From Cymbidium sinense (taxonomy: Eukaryota > Streptophyta > Magnoliopsida > Asparagales > Orchidaceae), in contig CM038228.1 of assembly GCA_021442155.1 (NCBI GenBank), positions 9,899,179 to 9,963,178 of the forward strand: 64,000 bases of DNA, read 5' to 3'. The notes below the pieces were generated by a model that searched no databases, had not been told where the DNA came from, and saw nothing but the letters and a program-made list of their open reading frames with translations. Position 1 is the stretch's first letter, and each line of letters starts with the position of its first letter. Below, piece by piece: positions 22,801 through 35,000 of the stretch. The position numbers were made by a program, and so were the translations under genes.

Positions 22801-25800
22801 GAGATGAATAAGAATGGATTCAAACAAGTGGTGTGCTCTTTTCAAATGAGTTATACACTTTACCAAATTTTTATTCAAAACTATGCTAAATATGAAGGAA
22901 AGGAAAAACTACACTAGACACATTTTTATATTTCCATCACATGCAAGCTTATAAGTAAAATTTAAGTAGCACACTTTCAGTTTTGATAATAATTCATATA
23001 TTTTGAAATTAATTTGGATTTAGTTGTGATAATAGCCATTCATATTCCTACTTTAGCCAAACATGCAATTTGACATGAAAATATTTTATTTTTAAATTTG
23101 ATTTTGAAAAGCATGAATGTATGAAATCATATGCCACACATATTTAGCATGTTTGAAAAAAATTAAAGTGATGAAAACATGTAAATACATTCACCCTAAT
23201 TAATTCATAAAGATAATCTTATGAGATAGGCATGCTTAAAATAAATCAAAGTTTGTCTTCATGTGATTTTTATTTCATTTTTTGGTTTTATGTTTATGTA
23301 TGATTTCAATTTGAAAAATGTGAGGTAAGTTATTCATAACCCATTCCCACACCTATTCATTATCTTTGTTCAATTTTTAGATGATTAAATCAATTTTATG
23401 TTTTAGTTAGGTTAATGTGTGATTAAGTATATTAATTATCCCTTACTTTAGCATAGTTAATCACATAATTATGAGCCAATGAGATGACATAAAATCACGT
23501 GAAGGAATTTAAATCAACAATGCAGCTAGGAAAGAAATGGCCTAATGCAATTTGGCTCATGATTAAGGATTAATTAAACTAAGGGGTTAATTTAAGTACT
23601 TTCTTAATCCCTCTCACATGTCAATTGGATTTGGATTTCCTTAAGCTACTTAAGTTATTGAACACCTAAGCACCTACCCAAAACAAATTAGTTGAGTTCT
23701 GGAATGTTTTAGAAATTTATGAAATTAATTAAATTAATTAATGAATTACCCTAATTAAGTGAGGATTGAGGAAGGGAAAGGGGGTTTAAGGAATAGCTTA
23801 GGGGAAATTCCCCAAAGTTATTTCCAAACTATTCACTATAACAGACTTAATCAAGTTAAATAAAATATTAATTCACTAATTAAATTAATTAGATTAAGTG
23901 ATTAGGGAATGAATTAGTAATTTCTCCAATAAAGCTACCAATAAATCCTAGAAAATTAGAGAGAAGTCATCCCCCAAAATATACTCAAGAAATTTGAAAT
24001 TAATTAATGGCTTAATTAAAGGATAATTAATGAAATAATATTCCTAAAGAAACTGAAATCAGAAAGATACATTTCAAAATCCATTGAAATCAATTTTAGA
24101 ATATTCAAGGTTGAATTATCTTTCAGTGGCAATTTATCTCATATTTTTCTAATTTTTCTAAGTGGAGATATGAATTTTAGAAGTTTATATGATTAATTAG
24201 AATTAAATAAGCCTTAATTAATTTCTTAATCCAATGGCGCACCATGCATGTAGCTGACTCGGATGCACTTTACACTCATCATCCTCCGAGTGGCCACTTA
24301 AACATCACGTATGCCAATGGCGGCGACACTTGCTTTTTCAGTAGTTTGATCGATCGAGCAGATTTAATCTCGGTTTTAAAAGGATAAAATCAGATCTAAA
24401 GCGTATGTTTAATCTCGATCATCCATCCAAAATGCGCAGAAGGACGACTAGAGATCTATCCCTGCCAACGCATGTGATCCATGGAGACCGTCCAAGTTCT
24501 AGGCTTGATTCGAGCTTGATTGGGATGAAATTTTGCACACACCATCTAACCCTAATGGCAAGCACATATAACAGTTGAAACTTCATGCCATTAACATTTC
24601 TTTCACAAAGGACCACACATGGTTTAGTGATCAAAAATGTCTAAACGATGGAGGTGATCCGGCTCGATTCCCTAGGAGGAGCTTCGTCTGAGATGAAGCT
24701 TTGGTGAAAGTTCTAGCTCTTGAGGTTGAGTGGATAGCTCTGTGGACCAACACCGCCTCCTAGTGAGCTTAGTTTTGATTGAAGTGAATCTCCCCTTGCC
24801 TTTGGAACTTGGGAAAGAGGTTGGGCAAGCTCTACTTGATTCCCTGAGGGAGTGTGCAAAGGGAATTTGGTTGAATTTAAGTGTAGTGGAAGTTGGCAAA
24901 TCCTTGGAGCTCCCTTATTTTTGCTTAAGGGAAAACTAAGAATGGCAAATTCAATCTCCCTCTAGAGAGCTTAGGATCACTCTAGAATCACTCCTCTTGC
25001 TTCTTATGCTTCAATCGATAGAGTGTGTGTGTGAATTGAGTTGAATTAGGGGGAGTATATCTCCCCCTTAGGCAATCGGATGGCCGAAGCTTCACTTGCT
25101 ATTTTGATCAAATTGACCTTAGGCAGTGGGTTGTTTGATCTATTAGAGGCTTCCATAGGGTCAGTTTGGCTAGATGAGTGGAATAGTAACTCCCATGTGC
25201 TCAAATTGAGTGGAAGCATGATGTGGCCAATTTGAGCCATGTGCTTAGTTTTGGCCTTGGGTCAAGTTGGGCTTAAACCCATTGGGTTGGGTGCACCACC
25301 CTCCATAAGGTTTACTTGACCTATTAGGAGAGTATCAAGTAGGTATGAAGAGGAATTGACCAAAATTTATTCTATGGCATAGGGGTAGAATGTTCATTTG
25401 GCTGATTTTTGAATTTGGATATGTTGGGTATGTTGAGAAAATAGGTTTGGCCAAGTTTCATTGGATTTGGAGTCCATTTGGTATGGTTTGGCTCTTGTTG
25501 ACCCATTTAGGTCAAAATGGGTCAACTTGGGTCAAGTTGACCAATTGGTCAAATTGGGTAAAACCAAGGGTTGGGTCAAGTTCATATGACCATTTAAAAT
25601 GTTTTAGTGGCTTTGGTTTGATTTAATTTGGTTTAGGTTTGAATTTGGTTCATATGACTTCATTTAGGTCAAATGGGTCAAGTTGACAATTTGACCCATT
25701 TGACCTATTTTTAGCTAGGTCATGGGTAGGTTTAGGTTTGGTTTATCATATGAAGTGGATTGGTATCTTTATTTCCAGCCAATTTTGGTTAAGTTTGCTC

Positions 25801-27414
25801 AAAATGACCCTTTAGGTCAAGTTGGGTTCAAGGTCAATTGGGCTAGGTTAGGTCTTGTTGGCTAATTGAGGCTTTGGTCAAGTTCAATAAGTGATTTGGA
25901 ATGAACTTGACCCATTGGTTTCAATCAATTTGGCTTAGATCAAGTTTTGACATATTTTGACTTTTTAGGTCAAGTTGGGTCAACTTGTGGTATTAATGGG
26001 CTAGGTTAGGCTCAAAGGTTGACTTGGTCAAGTTCAAACATAAATCATGAATGAACTTAGATTAATGGTTTCAATCAATTTAGCCTATAGTGGATTTTGG
26101 CTATGTTGGGTTTTATTTTAGGTTAACGGTTTGACTTGGTTTTACCCAATTTGACTGATTGGTCATCCCATGATGATTGTTGATCATGATGAGAGGCATA
26201 GATGGGCTTAATCCAATTTGGTTAGGCTTAGAATTTTGCTCATAAAGGATACATTAGGTCACTTTGGGTCAAGTGAGCGAGTAGATCAAATGGCTTGGTC
26301 AAAGCTTGATTGAGTTTGATTGAACTTGTTATTATGATTGAAATATAAATCCATTTACAAGTGGTTTGAAGTCAAATGGGCTTTGGTTCATTTGACAATT
26401 TCATATTCAAAGGGTGAACATGAAATGGACTTGAGTTTGATTTTTTGAATTGGGTTTTGATTTGGTGATTGAAGTTTGTATTTATATTTGGGTTCATGAT
26501 TGTAGGATTGATTGAATCATGAAAGAAAATCAAGAGTTTGGCTTGATTTGAAGTTGATTTGGCTAAGTTCAAAATTTTGACTTGAAAGACTTAGGGATTT
26601 TGATTGAATTTGAGTTTGATTTTTGAGTTGATTTTGGTTGTTTGAATTTATATTTCATTTATATATGTGAATATAAATGAGAATATAAATGGGTTATGTA
26701 AAAATTTCAAATAGTTTAAGTGATTTGAAGTTGATTTGAGCTAAGTCCTTAAGAGGGAATTGAAGGACTTTGAAAATATTTGGAATTTCAATTTGGATAT
26801 TGATTTGATTGATTTGAATTTCTCATTTATATATGTGAATATAATGAGAATATAAATGGGTTATGAAATTTCATGAATTGGAATTAATTTAGATTTGATT
26901 TAGTCCATGATGGGAGATCAAGGACTTAAGATTTGGAATTTGGAATTTCAATTTGGAATTCAATTTGATGATTTAAATTTATATCTTATTTATATATGTG
27001 AATATAAATGAGAGTATAAATGAGTTGTGAGGAAATTTATGAGTTTGAATTGATTTGAAGATGATTTAGGCTAAGTCCTTAAGAGGGAATTAAGGACTTA
27101 GCAAATATTTCAAACTTGGAATTTCAATCATGTGATATTGATTTGAGTTTGGAGAAAATCAAATAAGATTCATTTGGAGTTTTGACTTGAAGGAAGGAAG
27201 GTGAGGAATGGTTCAAGCTAAGGGTAGGAAAAATTTTCTAACACCCCTAAGGCATGACCTATTCTTATAGCTAACTCTTCTAAGTCTCTAGGGCTAGGTT
27301 GAGTGTCCACCTAATCACTAGATGTGTCTTAAGACTAAGGATACGTTAAAGTCTAAGAGGAGTCCTATGTCTAAGATGGAGGGGTTGAGAGCTCACTCTA
27401 AAATGAGGTCAACA
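19877..27414 (-). repeat. Element 2: 3' LTR (7,538 bp)
   Basis: Aligns along its whole length with 39,167-46,809 by many matching blocks (for example 19,880-20,120 with 39,170-39,390; 21,170-21,960 with 40,400-41,210; 24,395-24,510 with 43,729-43,850; 27,220-27,414 with 46,610-46,809). Differences are mostly point changes and short indels. The open stretches inside it are short and not shared as frames between copies, so no LTR-encoded protein is supported. Confidence 0.85.
26380..27110. repeat. Degenerate tandem repeat of about 170-180 bp in the 3' LTR tail, each with inverted repeats
   Basis: The blocks around 26,650-26,760, 26,825-26,930 and 26,985-27,105 share a TTTATATATGTGAATATAAA segment and an AAGTCC...GGACTT segment. 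Each segment is itself an inverted repeat, the best being a 13 bp perfect stem with a 7-nt loop at 27,070-27,102. The same block is present at 45.78-46.51 kb in the other LTR. Confidence 0.7.
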
Positions 27415-27578
27415 AAGGGCTCCCAATAGGTGTGGTATGACAAGGAACACCATATTTGTTGACCAACAATCAACAACACCGAAAGATCACAAGCACTAAT
27501 AGAAATAATCTACCCCTAACCCAAGGTGTAGAAAGAATCTGGAGCTTAGTGCAATGTGGCTCTACTTATGTCCAAGAC

Positions 27579-27628
<50 letters not shown>

Positions 27629-28015
27629 CTCTAAGGGATAGAGTAGGTGAACCTTCCACTATGGAAGCAATTTCAAGTCATCCACAAGGGGATGAGAGGT
27701 TTGATTTGAGTCGGGAGAAATTTGATTTGTTTAATTAAGTTCCTGGGAAGAGGGTTGAATTTGTTTCAATTTTTGTTTGTTTAATTGTGTTTATTTAGAC
27801 TCCACCGAGGATAGAGAAGTGAACTCTCCACTAGGGAGGAAAATTCAAGTCATCCACAAGGGAGGGGTTGTGAAATTCGCTAAGGGATTAGAATTCTAGA
27901 TCCGTTGAGGGACTTGAAAGACTTGCATCTCACTGAGGAGAAGCAAAAGATTTTGATTTAGATTGATTGATTGTTGTGGTTTGTTTGGATTTATTTCATA
28001 TTTTAGATGGATCCT
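27415..28015. other. Element 2: region between 3' LTR and 3' repeat array
   Basis: No coding signal. It contains a (GA)n run at 27,582-27,625 and two similar blocks with CCACAAGGG and CCACTAGGGAGG-type words (27,660-27,700 and 27,810-27,870). On minus, the bases just before the 3' LTR (27,415-27,428) are partly purine (GGGAG), a weak polypurine-tract candidate. Confidence 0.5.
27582..27625. repeat. (GA)n microsatellite
   Basis: About 21 uninterrupted GA units. The charged RE-repeat peptide it would encode is not a gene. Confidence 0.95.
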
Positions 28016-28019
28016 ATTG

Positions 28020-29940
28020 GTTTGTGATGGATCGTACTGAGTAGGAGCCATGGAGGCCTAGACCTAACTCAGATTTACCAATCCAAAGGGGTAGTCTACC
28101 AAACATAAAGTAGGACTAGCCAACCAAAGGGATGCATTTCGGTATGCAACAGTTGTACTAAGAAGAAAGCATAGACTTACATCCTCCAAAGTAAGGACAT
28201 TCTTTGGTGCAATCTATTTGCAAGGCAACAGATTGAACCCAACCTAGGGTTGACTATTGAGTGAATGCTACTGGGGACTTAGATCTATTCAAAGATAGTC
28301 AAAGATTAATTTCATTTTTTAGATTTGTTTTGATTTCAAAGGAGTGCCTTTCAGTTTACAATGTTCAATTTAAGGGAAGAAAGCTCAGGGACTCACATCT
28401 TCCATTATAAAAGACCACTGGGATGATCGACTGCTTTGGGCAACAAATCAAATATGACCTAGGGCTGCTCGTCAGTTTACGACAGTCATGCTAGAAAGAA
28501 TGCATCATAGTTTTATATCTTTCAAAGTAAAATAACTATCGAGGTAACCTGTTTGTGGCAAAATAGATTAAACCCGACCTAAGGCAACTAAAGAGTGAGT
28601 GCCGACCTAGGGACTTATTTCATAGGTAGTAAGGTAATTCTTATAGGGAGTTCTACTAACACTGCCCTAAAGATAGGATGTTTGCTTGAAAAAAGGGGCC
28701 CTTTGTGGGGTTGAATTCCTAATCCGCAAGCGAATAGTTTATTTATTCATTTAGTTTGTTTAACATGGACCCTATTGGTTTATGAGGGATAAAACTGAGA
28801 AGATCTTATATCAACCTAGACCTATCTCATATTTACTGAACCAAAGGAGAATCTGCGCATCCGCTAAACAAATTCTCCAATCATAGGGGTGGTTACTAGG
28901 AAAGGGGGACGGTCCAATCCAAGAGTAACTCGGGTAGTGTCTAAATAGGGTCGCATAGGACATGATCCAAATAGAATGCCCGCAAGGGATGGGGCCACTA
29001 GAGGCTTAATCTAACACCCTAGAGAAGATGACATGGTTAGTCATATATCACATAAGTATTCAGTGTCCAACTCAAGGAGAAAGCACGGGAATTCATATCT
29101 GCCAAGAGTGGTGTACTCACCGGGTGAGTCGCTATCAACATAGCGAACATCAACCAACCTAAGGTTCCTGTTGGTTTGCAAAAAAAGCTTCGAGACTCAT
29201 CCTCCTATACGATTACTGGGATAGTCTCTTTGGAGTGCCATCCACCTGCACGAGTGAATGCCACTTGGGGACTTATATCAATTCAAAAGTAGTCAAGAGG
29301 AAAGGAGCCTCTGGGGGACTTATCCTAAACCTCAAATATAGTCAACCTAGTTAATGCATGATGGCTAGTTCAAGAATAAAGCACTCGGACTCACATCTTC
29401 ATAAATGAAGTCAACATGAGGTAGCTTACTGGCTGGGCAGTGAAGCCTACCAAACTAACAAGGCGCTCATTGGTTTGCAGTAGTCAAGTCAGGAAGAAAG
29501 TGCAAGGACTCACATCCTCCAACAAATGACCACTGGGGTAACATACTAGCGAGGTAGTATGAAGACCCAACCTAGAGCAGCTAATGAGTGAGTGCCACAC
29601 GAGGCTTGCTCCCACATCAAAATAGCCTGAGATAAAAGATTTGTGTTTATTTTTGTGCATGTGTTAAAAAGAATAGGATGCCTCTTGGGTTCTCTCACAC
29701 CTATCTTAAACACATTGGGGAGTTTAATGAAATGTTTCCATAGATGGCAACCGTGAATTCCCAAGAAAAGGAAGCTGCTGGGGGACTCTTACACCTAACT
29801 CAGTTGTACTAATCGAAATAGATGCCTCTCGGGTTCTCTTACACCTATTTTAATAGCAGGAGATTGTGTTCGTGTTGTGAAAGAGAGATAGAATGTCACT
29901 AGGGGTCTCTTACACCTAACCTAAACACGTCATGGTGGAT
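28020..29940. repeat. Element 2: degenerate tandem repeats in the 3' untranslated region
   Basis: The phrase 'gactcacatc(c/t)tcca', followed about 25 bp later by 'gaccactggg', recurs near 28,170, 28,400, 28,515, 29,095, 29,205, 29,395 and 29,510, with spacings of roughly 110-230 bp. A second short family, 'tctcttacaccta', recurs at about 29,690, 29,787, 29,837 and 29,907. The array lies between integrase and the 3' LTR. Tandem repeats in exactly this place are known from Tat/Ogre-type elements as a source of satellites. Confidence 0.7.
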
Positions 29941-30069
29941 TCCTAAGATAAGCAAACAATGCTTCGAAAGAAGAGAAGATTTGATGAGTGGAATTTGATT
30001 TTGTTATTTTTATTAATACTTATTTTTAAACATGATTTATTTCATGGGTAATATTTCTTTAGATAGAGC

Positions 30070-31440
30070 CCATTAATTGGAAGCATCAGGTGCTCCCCTT
30101 TACAATCAATAAGCTAATAAGATCCTCCTTGGTAGGCCTTCTCTATGATATAGGGGCCTTCCCAAGTGGGTTCAAACTTGCCTCCCATATTTGACAGCAA
30201 TTGGTCTCCTTAGGACTAACACAAGTTCTCCTACTCAGAAAGACCTAGGGTGGACTAGATTATTGTGAGCTTGAATCATTTTGGCCTTGTACAACTCAAG
30301 GTTTTGGCACGCACGTAGGCGACTCTCCTCCAAACCTTTGAGCTCTTCTAACCGCAACTTTGCATTCTTCTCTGTAGTGATCTTGCTACCCAATGCTATC
30401 CTTAGTGAAGGGAGTTAAGCTTCTAAAGGTAGAACGACTTCGGACCCATACACTAAGGAAAATAGGGTAGACTAAGTTGGAGTTCGGTATGTGGTGCGGT
30501 AGGCCCACAAGGCTTTAACCAACTACTCATGCCACTATCTCTTATTGTCATTAAGAGTATTCTTCAGTATCTGGATGAGAGTTCTGTTGAATGCTTCTAT
30601 TAAATCATTTTCTCTAGGGTAGTAAATGGTGGAGTATCTCCAATCGATACCATGTCTTCTGGTGAAGCTATTGATCTTGGTGCTTTTGAATGTAGTACCA
30701 TTATCAAATATAATTCATTGAGGCACCGAACCTGATATATGGTTCCTAAAAAATTGAAACACATGTGACTATGACATCTCTGAGTGGGATTTCCTCCACC
30801 CACTTGAAAAAGTAGTCAATGGCAGCTAAGATGAATTGATGCACCTTGAAAGAAGAAGGATCAATAGGATCCACAATGTCGGTACCCCAACACTCGAATG
30901 GAAATGAGGCTAATATAGGGTATAGAATGTTGGGTGGTTGGTGGAGGACATACCGTGCACTTGACACTGATGGCATCTCCTAACCACATCCATGCAGTCT
31001 GTAATCATCAAAGGCCAGTAGTATCTAAGTTGCTTGATCTTGATCTTCATCTTCGGATCGGATTGATGTGCTCTGCATAGACTTGAATATACCTTGGTTA
31101 CAATGTCATGAGCTTCATGTTTGTCTAAATAATGTAACCATATTTGGTTAAAGGAATGGCGATACAGGGTTCCATCAACAAGAGCATAGGAGAGAGCTCT
31201 TTGTTTCACCTGATGGGCTTGTGACTTTTGTTTACGTAGTTTTCTAGTGTTCAAATAGTCTATGAATGGTTGCCTCCAATCCATCCTCATCCTTTTGGAA
31301 ATAGTAACCTCTCCTTGAGAAAGTCTCTCAATGAGTTCACAATCAATAAGGGATAGGACTTGTCTATTTTGGACCCATATTGAAATGGACTCATCTTCCG
31401 GACATGCCAATTCTTTGGCAAGTTTTGCCAAGGCATCTAC
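30070..31440 (-). pseudogene. Element 2: integrase (Ty3/gypsy pol C-terminus), decayed
   Basis: Readable minus-strand integrase with all three modules. The zinc-binding N-terminus lies in the 173-codon stretch at 30,910-31,431: RRCHQCQ keeps both cysteines, but the first histidine of the pair appears replaced by tyrosine. The catalytic core has the DDE triad: D in WGTDIVDP (30,878-30,880), D in FDNGTTF (30,703-30,705) and E in LIEAFNRTL (30,595-30,597). The C-terminal YGSEVVLPLEA and GELVLVLRR segments lie at about 30,080-30,470. Stops (for example shortly before FDNG) and frameshifts break it. This enzyme would insert the cDNA copy into the genome. Confidence 0.9.
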
Positions 31441-31830
31441 TACTACGTTCTCTCCATGGGGAACCTTGTAGATGGTGACTTCAGGAATCTAGGCCAACAA
31501 CTTTATGGTATACTCATGGTAATGATGAAGCTTGGGTTTGAGAACCTAGTAGGATCAGATGACCCAGGAATCCCAAAGATGTTTATCTTGCTCCGATGAT
31601 GATGGCTAACTCCAGACTGACAATCAATGCCTCATACTCAGCTTCATTGTTGGTGCAGGGGTTGGAAAGATAATATGAGAATCTCATCACATTACGGTCT
31701 GGAGTTAGAAGAACTATTCCTACTCCTGCCTTTCTTGGGAGAATAGATCATGGTGCTTCTACTTTGTGAAAAGAAGCTGCACCATCAAAATACATCTCCC
31801 ATCGGTGGTTGCTGACCTCCCCTAAGATCA
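31441..31830 (-). pseudogene. Element 2: second (archaeal-type) RNase H domain
   Basis: The minus strand reads MYFDGAAS, with the catalytic Asp at 31,784-31,786, and further on TNNEAEYEALIVSLELA (about 31,600-31,656) with the conserved acidic residue. This is the extra RNase H found between RNH and integrase in Tat-lineage elements, thought to supply the active enzyme. A stop follows KVEAP, so the frame is interrupted. Confidence 0.8.
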
Positions 31831-31951
31831 TGATTTGTTCATCAGGGAGATCATCACTAAGCGGAGAATCAACAAGCAGTGGGTGTGCTGTTAAGAAATC
31901 TGCTAGTGTCTATCATTTTATCACATGGAGGGGTATGAATGTGATGTCAAA

Positions 31952-32425
31952 CTACAAGAGTATCATGGACCAACGTGCCAAACATCCAGATTGCATTGGT
32001 CGTGTCATGAGATACTGTAGTGGATTTGTTCTGAAGATCAAGTTCACCTTATGAGAAAGCATGTAGTACCATAGCTTTTGAAAAGCAACGATCAAAGCTA
32101 GGCAATGATTCTCAATAGGTGGATAGTTTTCTTCAGCAGGAATCAAATGAAGGCTGAGATAGTAAAGAGTGATTTCCTTTCCTTCGTCATTATCTTGGGC
32201 CAACAGAGCACCGAGAGAGTCATCTAATGAAGTAGTGTAGAGGATGAGTGGCCTGCCTGGGATAGGGGCTGCTAAAACTAGCGGCTTCACCAAATACTGC
32301 TTGATATATTCAAAGGCATACTGCCACTTATCATCCCAGTTGAACTTGGCATCCTTTTTGACAAGTGCATAAAATGGCTTGCATCTCCCCGATAGGTTGG
32401 AGATAAAGCATCTTAGATATGCCAA
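31952..32425 (-). pseudogene. Element 2: RT connection and first RNase H domain
   Basis: A 157-codon open stretch. The first 45 residues are the RT connection (MAYLRCFISNLSGRCKPF, the usual 'rRFIsnls...pf' block). The rest is RT-linked RNase H with LYTTSLDDSLGALLAQ, then PAEENYPPIENHCLALIVAF and LQYLMTRP. The catalytic Asp/Glu set of active RNase H is not obvious here, in line with this domain being degenerate in the Tat lineage. Confidence 0.85.
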
Positions 32426-33514
32426 TCATCCTTGGAAGGATCTGAGTTATGTTAGACTTTTAGGAGGCGACATTTCTAAGATAGCTTTGATCCTTTCAGG
32501 ATCTACCTATATTCCCCAGTGTCAAACAACAAACCCAAGAATTTCCCTAAAGCTACTCTAAATGCACACTTCAGGGGATTCATTTTGAAGTTATATTATC
32601 TTAACCGTTCGAAAATTACCCTTAAGTCAAAGATGTGGTCTACCTTTTCTCTGCTCTTAACTACTAGATCATCAACATAGCACTCAACCTAATGATGGAT
32701 GAATTCATTGAAGATAGTCGTTGGTATGTAGCACCATTTTAAGGCTGAATGGAATGACCTTATAACAAAAGATTATGATCGGGGTTCGAAAAGTGGTGTT
32801 TCTTTCATCTTCAGGAGACATCTTGATTTGGTTGTAGCTAGATGACCCATCCATGAAAGAAAACATTGCATGAGATGAGGCAATGTCCACCATTAATTTT
32901 GGTATAGGAAGAGAAAACTCATCCTTAGGACATGCCTTGTTTAAGTCCCTGAAATCGATGCATATGCGAATTTGGCCATTCTTCTTTTTAACTAGGATGA
33001 CACTGGCTAACTAGGTAGGGCATTTTTCTTCCTTGATGAAGCCAGCATCGATTAGTTTCTTGACCTCAGAAATGACCTGTTGTTTGATTTTTAATTGCAT
33101 GAGTCTAGGAGCTTTCTTAATAGGGGTAGCATTAGGATCTATTGCTAGCTTGTGGACTACTACATCAGGAGATAATCTGGGCATCTCTTCATAACTCCAT
33201 GTGAAGTAGTCTTTAAACTCAATCAATAGCCTAACTAAGTCATTGGTTTCTTCTTCATTCAACAACGAGCTGATGTACGTCGGGCATGGATTTTCTTCTA
33301 TCCCGAGGTTGATTTCTTTAAGCTTGTTGTCAATTGTTGAGTGGATCTCCTCTTCAAATTTTGGAGGTGCATCCTTGATTTGAAGATCTTCTGAATCATT
33401 TGAGGTTTCTAAACACACATTTTCATAAGAGTTGGGGTTGTGTGAAAAGAACCTATCAGACTCCAAATGATTGATAACAACCAAATAGTAATCATCGTCA
33501 TTGACTGGACCCAC
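32426..33514 (-). pseudogene. Element 2: reverse transcriptase, decayed
   Basis: The N-terminal RT segment (33,011-33,514) contains the fingers-region leader (FTWSYEEMPRLSPDVVVHKL, then KKLIDAGFI). After a frame change, 32,705-32,893 carries SSYNQIKMSPEDERNTTFRT. The catalytic YVDD box is intact at 32,668-32,679, followed by LVVKSREKVDH. At least two frame changes and several stops separate these parts. RT copies the element RNA into DNA. Sequence is closer to a functional RT than the copy in element 1. Confidence 0.9.
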
Positions 33515-34110
33515 TATACTGAATCTTAGTCCTAATCTTGATTGTGCTTCCCTTCCTATATTGTTCCAAAGTTTCTCAAAATGCTTTGACCTGTGCTTGG
33601 ACCATGTATGAGGAACAAACCTTTCTATATAAGATTTTGAACATAAGGTGAGTAAAAGTCAAATAGTAATTCCATTAAATCTTTAAATGAATCCTCCTCA
33701 AGTTTTACATCAACTTCTGGACTTGAGGATGATGAACCCAAAAAGAATCTATTCAGCTTTATATATTTGGAAGACTGAGGGGTTTCCTTAACTACTAAAC
33801 CTTCAACTTTTTGGGATGAAAGTGAGGTTAGAGCTAAGGTTCCCAACTGATCTTTAATAGTTTTACATGCATCTGATTCGAATATTTTGCCTTATCTGGA
33901 GGTCTGGTCTTCATCGTTGTCTGGATCGAAAGTCACCTCCAATGGACCCTGCTGAGAGGGGTTGGCAGGTATACTAATCACATGAGACTTGTCCTCCGGA
34001 TTCCAAATTTATGTGAATAGTAGGGTACTCTACAACTAGAACATAACCCATGTTGGCGATGTAATCGGAGGGTCTTCCACCTTTGCCTCTATTTTACTGC
34101 CTGCCAACTC
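33515..34110 (-). pseudogene. Element 2: gag-RT linker, protease segment missing
   Basis: The distance from gag core to RT is about 0.6 kb here against about 2.3 kb in element 1. Alignment by eye runs from 33,910 (matching about 3,120) and resumes at 34,110 (matching about 4,980), so some 1.7 kb holding the protease is absent. A 73-codon open stretch at 33,625-33,846 is part of the linker and carries no recognised domain. Confidence 0.65.
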
Positions 34111-35000
34111 CAACATGGAGGCTACGGTGGAGGCGTTGCCTCATTGGTGGAGAGGAGTGGAGTGCGAGGTCATGCTCTCTCAAATTGATCTCTAGCTGGC
34201 TATTTTCCCTTATCTACTGCTATAATTTCCCCGAGCTTCTTATCAAAAGCTTTCTGCGGCTTTTGCTTAGTTGATTGGTTGGAGAAAGGTGACTGTTTAG
34301 CTTCTCCTTGTAAGCTAGCCTCCTTGTTGATTAATTTCTCAAAGGTTTTGATGGTGAAACCCTTGAGCATGAAGGCGACCAAGCCATGGATATTCTTAAG
34401 TAGAATCTCGATGGCATATTGTTTGAACAACTATGGTTCGCATTTCATGCTCAAGTTACGGCACTTGAGAATGAAATCAATGAGGGACTCAATAGGATTA
34501 TGTTGGGCCATAATGAGATCACCAATAGTCACCCTTTGCTGAGCTCTAGCAAACCTCTTGATGAAGAGTTGCTCTAACTCAGCAAAAGTCTTCACTGAAC
34601 ATTGGGAATTTCACCAATCAAATGCTATCCCTGCTAAGCTGTTGACAAAGAGGCAGAAAAGTAAAGCATCGCTACCACCAGTGTTACAACAACTAGCTAT
34701 GAAATGTGCAACATGCTGCCTCGGGTTTCCACTGCCATCAAAGCTTTTGAAAGATGGTGGCACAAACCTTTGGGGTACTGGATGGTATCAAATTCCTCCA
34801 TGTAGGATCTACCCTTTGGAACTGATGATCCCCCTCGGGCTTGAGCCAATGCTTCTTTACTTCTGCTCAACCATGGATTTTATGTCATTTTATTGTATGG
34901 AGGTACTTTCCACTACCTTCCTATACATGTTAGTGCTACCTTACTCAATGGGAGGCAAGTCTTGTCTTGGGTCCAAGACATGCACTAACTATGGCTGACC
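34111..35000 (-). pseudogene. Element 2: gag core (Retrotrans_gag)
   Basis: The minus strand at about 34,440-34,560 reads RFARAQQRVTIGDLIMAQ and then PIESLIDFILKCRNLSMKC, a clear Retrotrans_gag core. It continues into FKQYAIEILLKNIHGLVAF at 34,390-34,430. A basic, glutamine-rich stretch follows at 34,200-34,300. Long open frames on the plus strand over this region (34,279-34,998) are antisense shadows. Confidence 0.85.

Noticed and set aside
24419..24939. Open frames of 69-75 codons on both strands in the 3' LTR
   Set aside because: They overlap each other on opposite strands and are not preserved as frames in the matching part of the 5' LTR at about 43.8-44.3 kb.
27456..27641. 61-codon frame with RE repeats
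   Set aside because: It translates a (GA)n run and has no other coding evidence.
34279..34998. Plus-strand open frames of 87 and 146 codons
   Set aside because: They are antisense to a clear minus-strand gag core.
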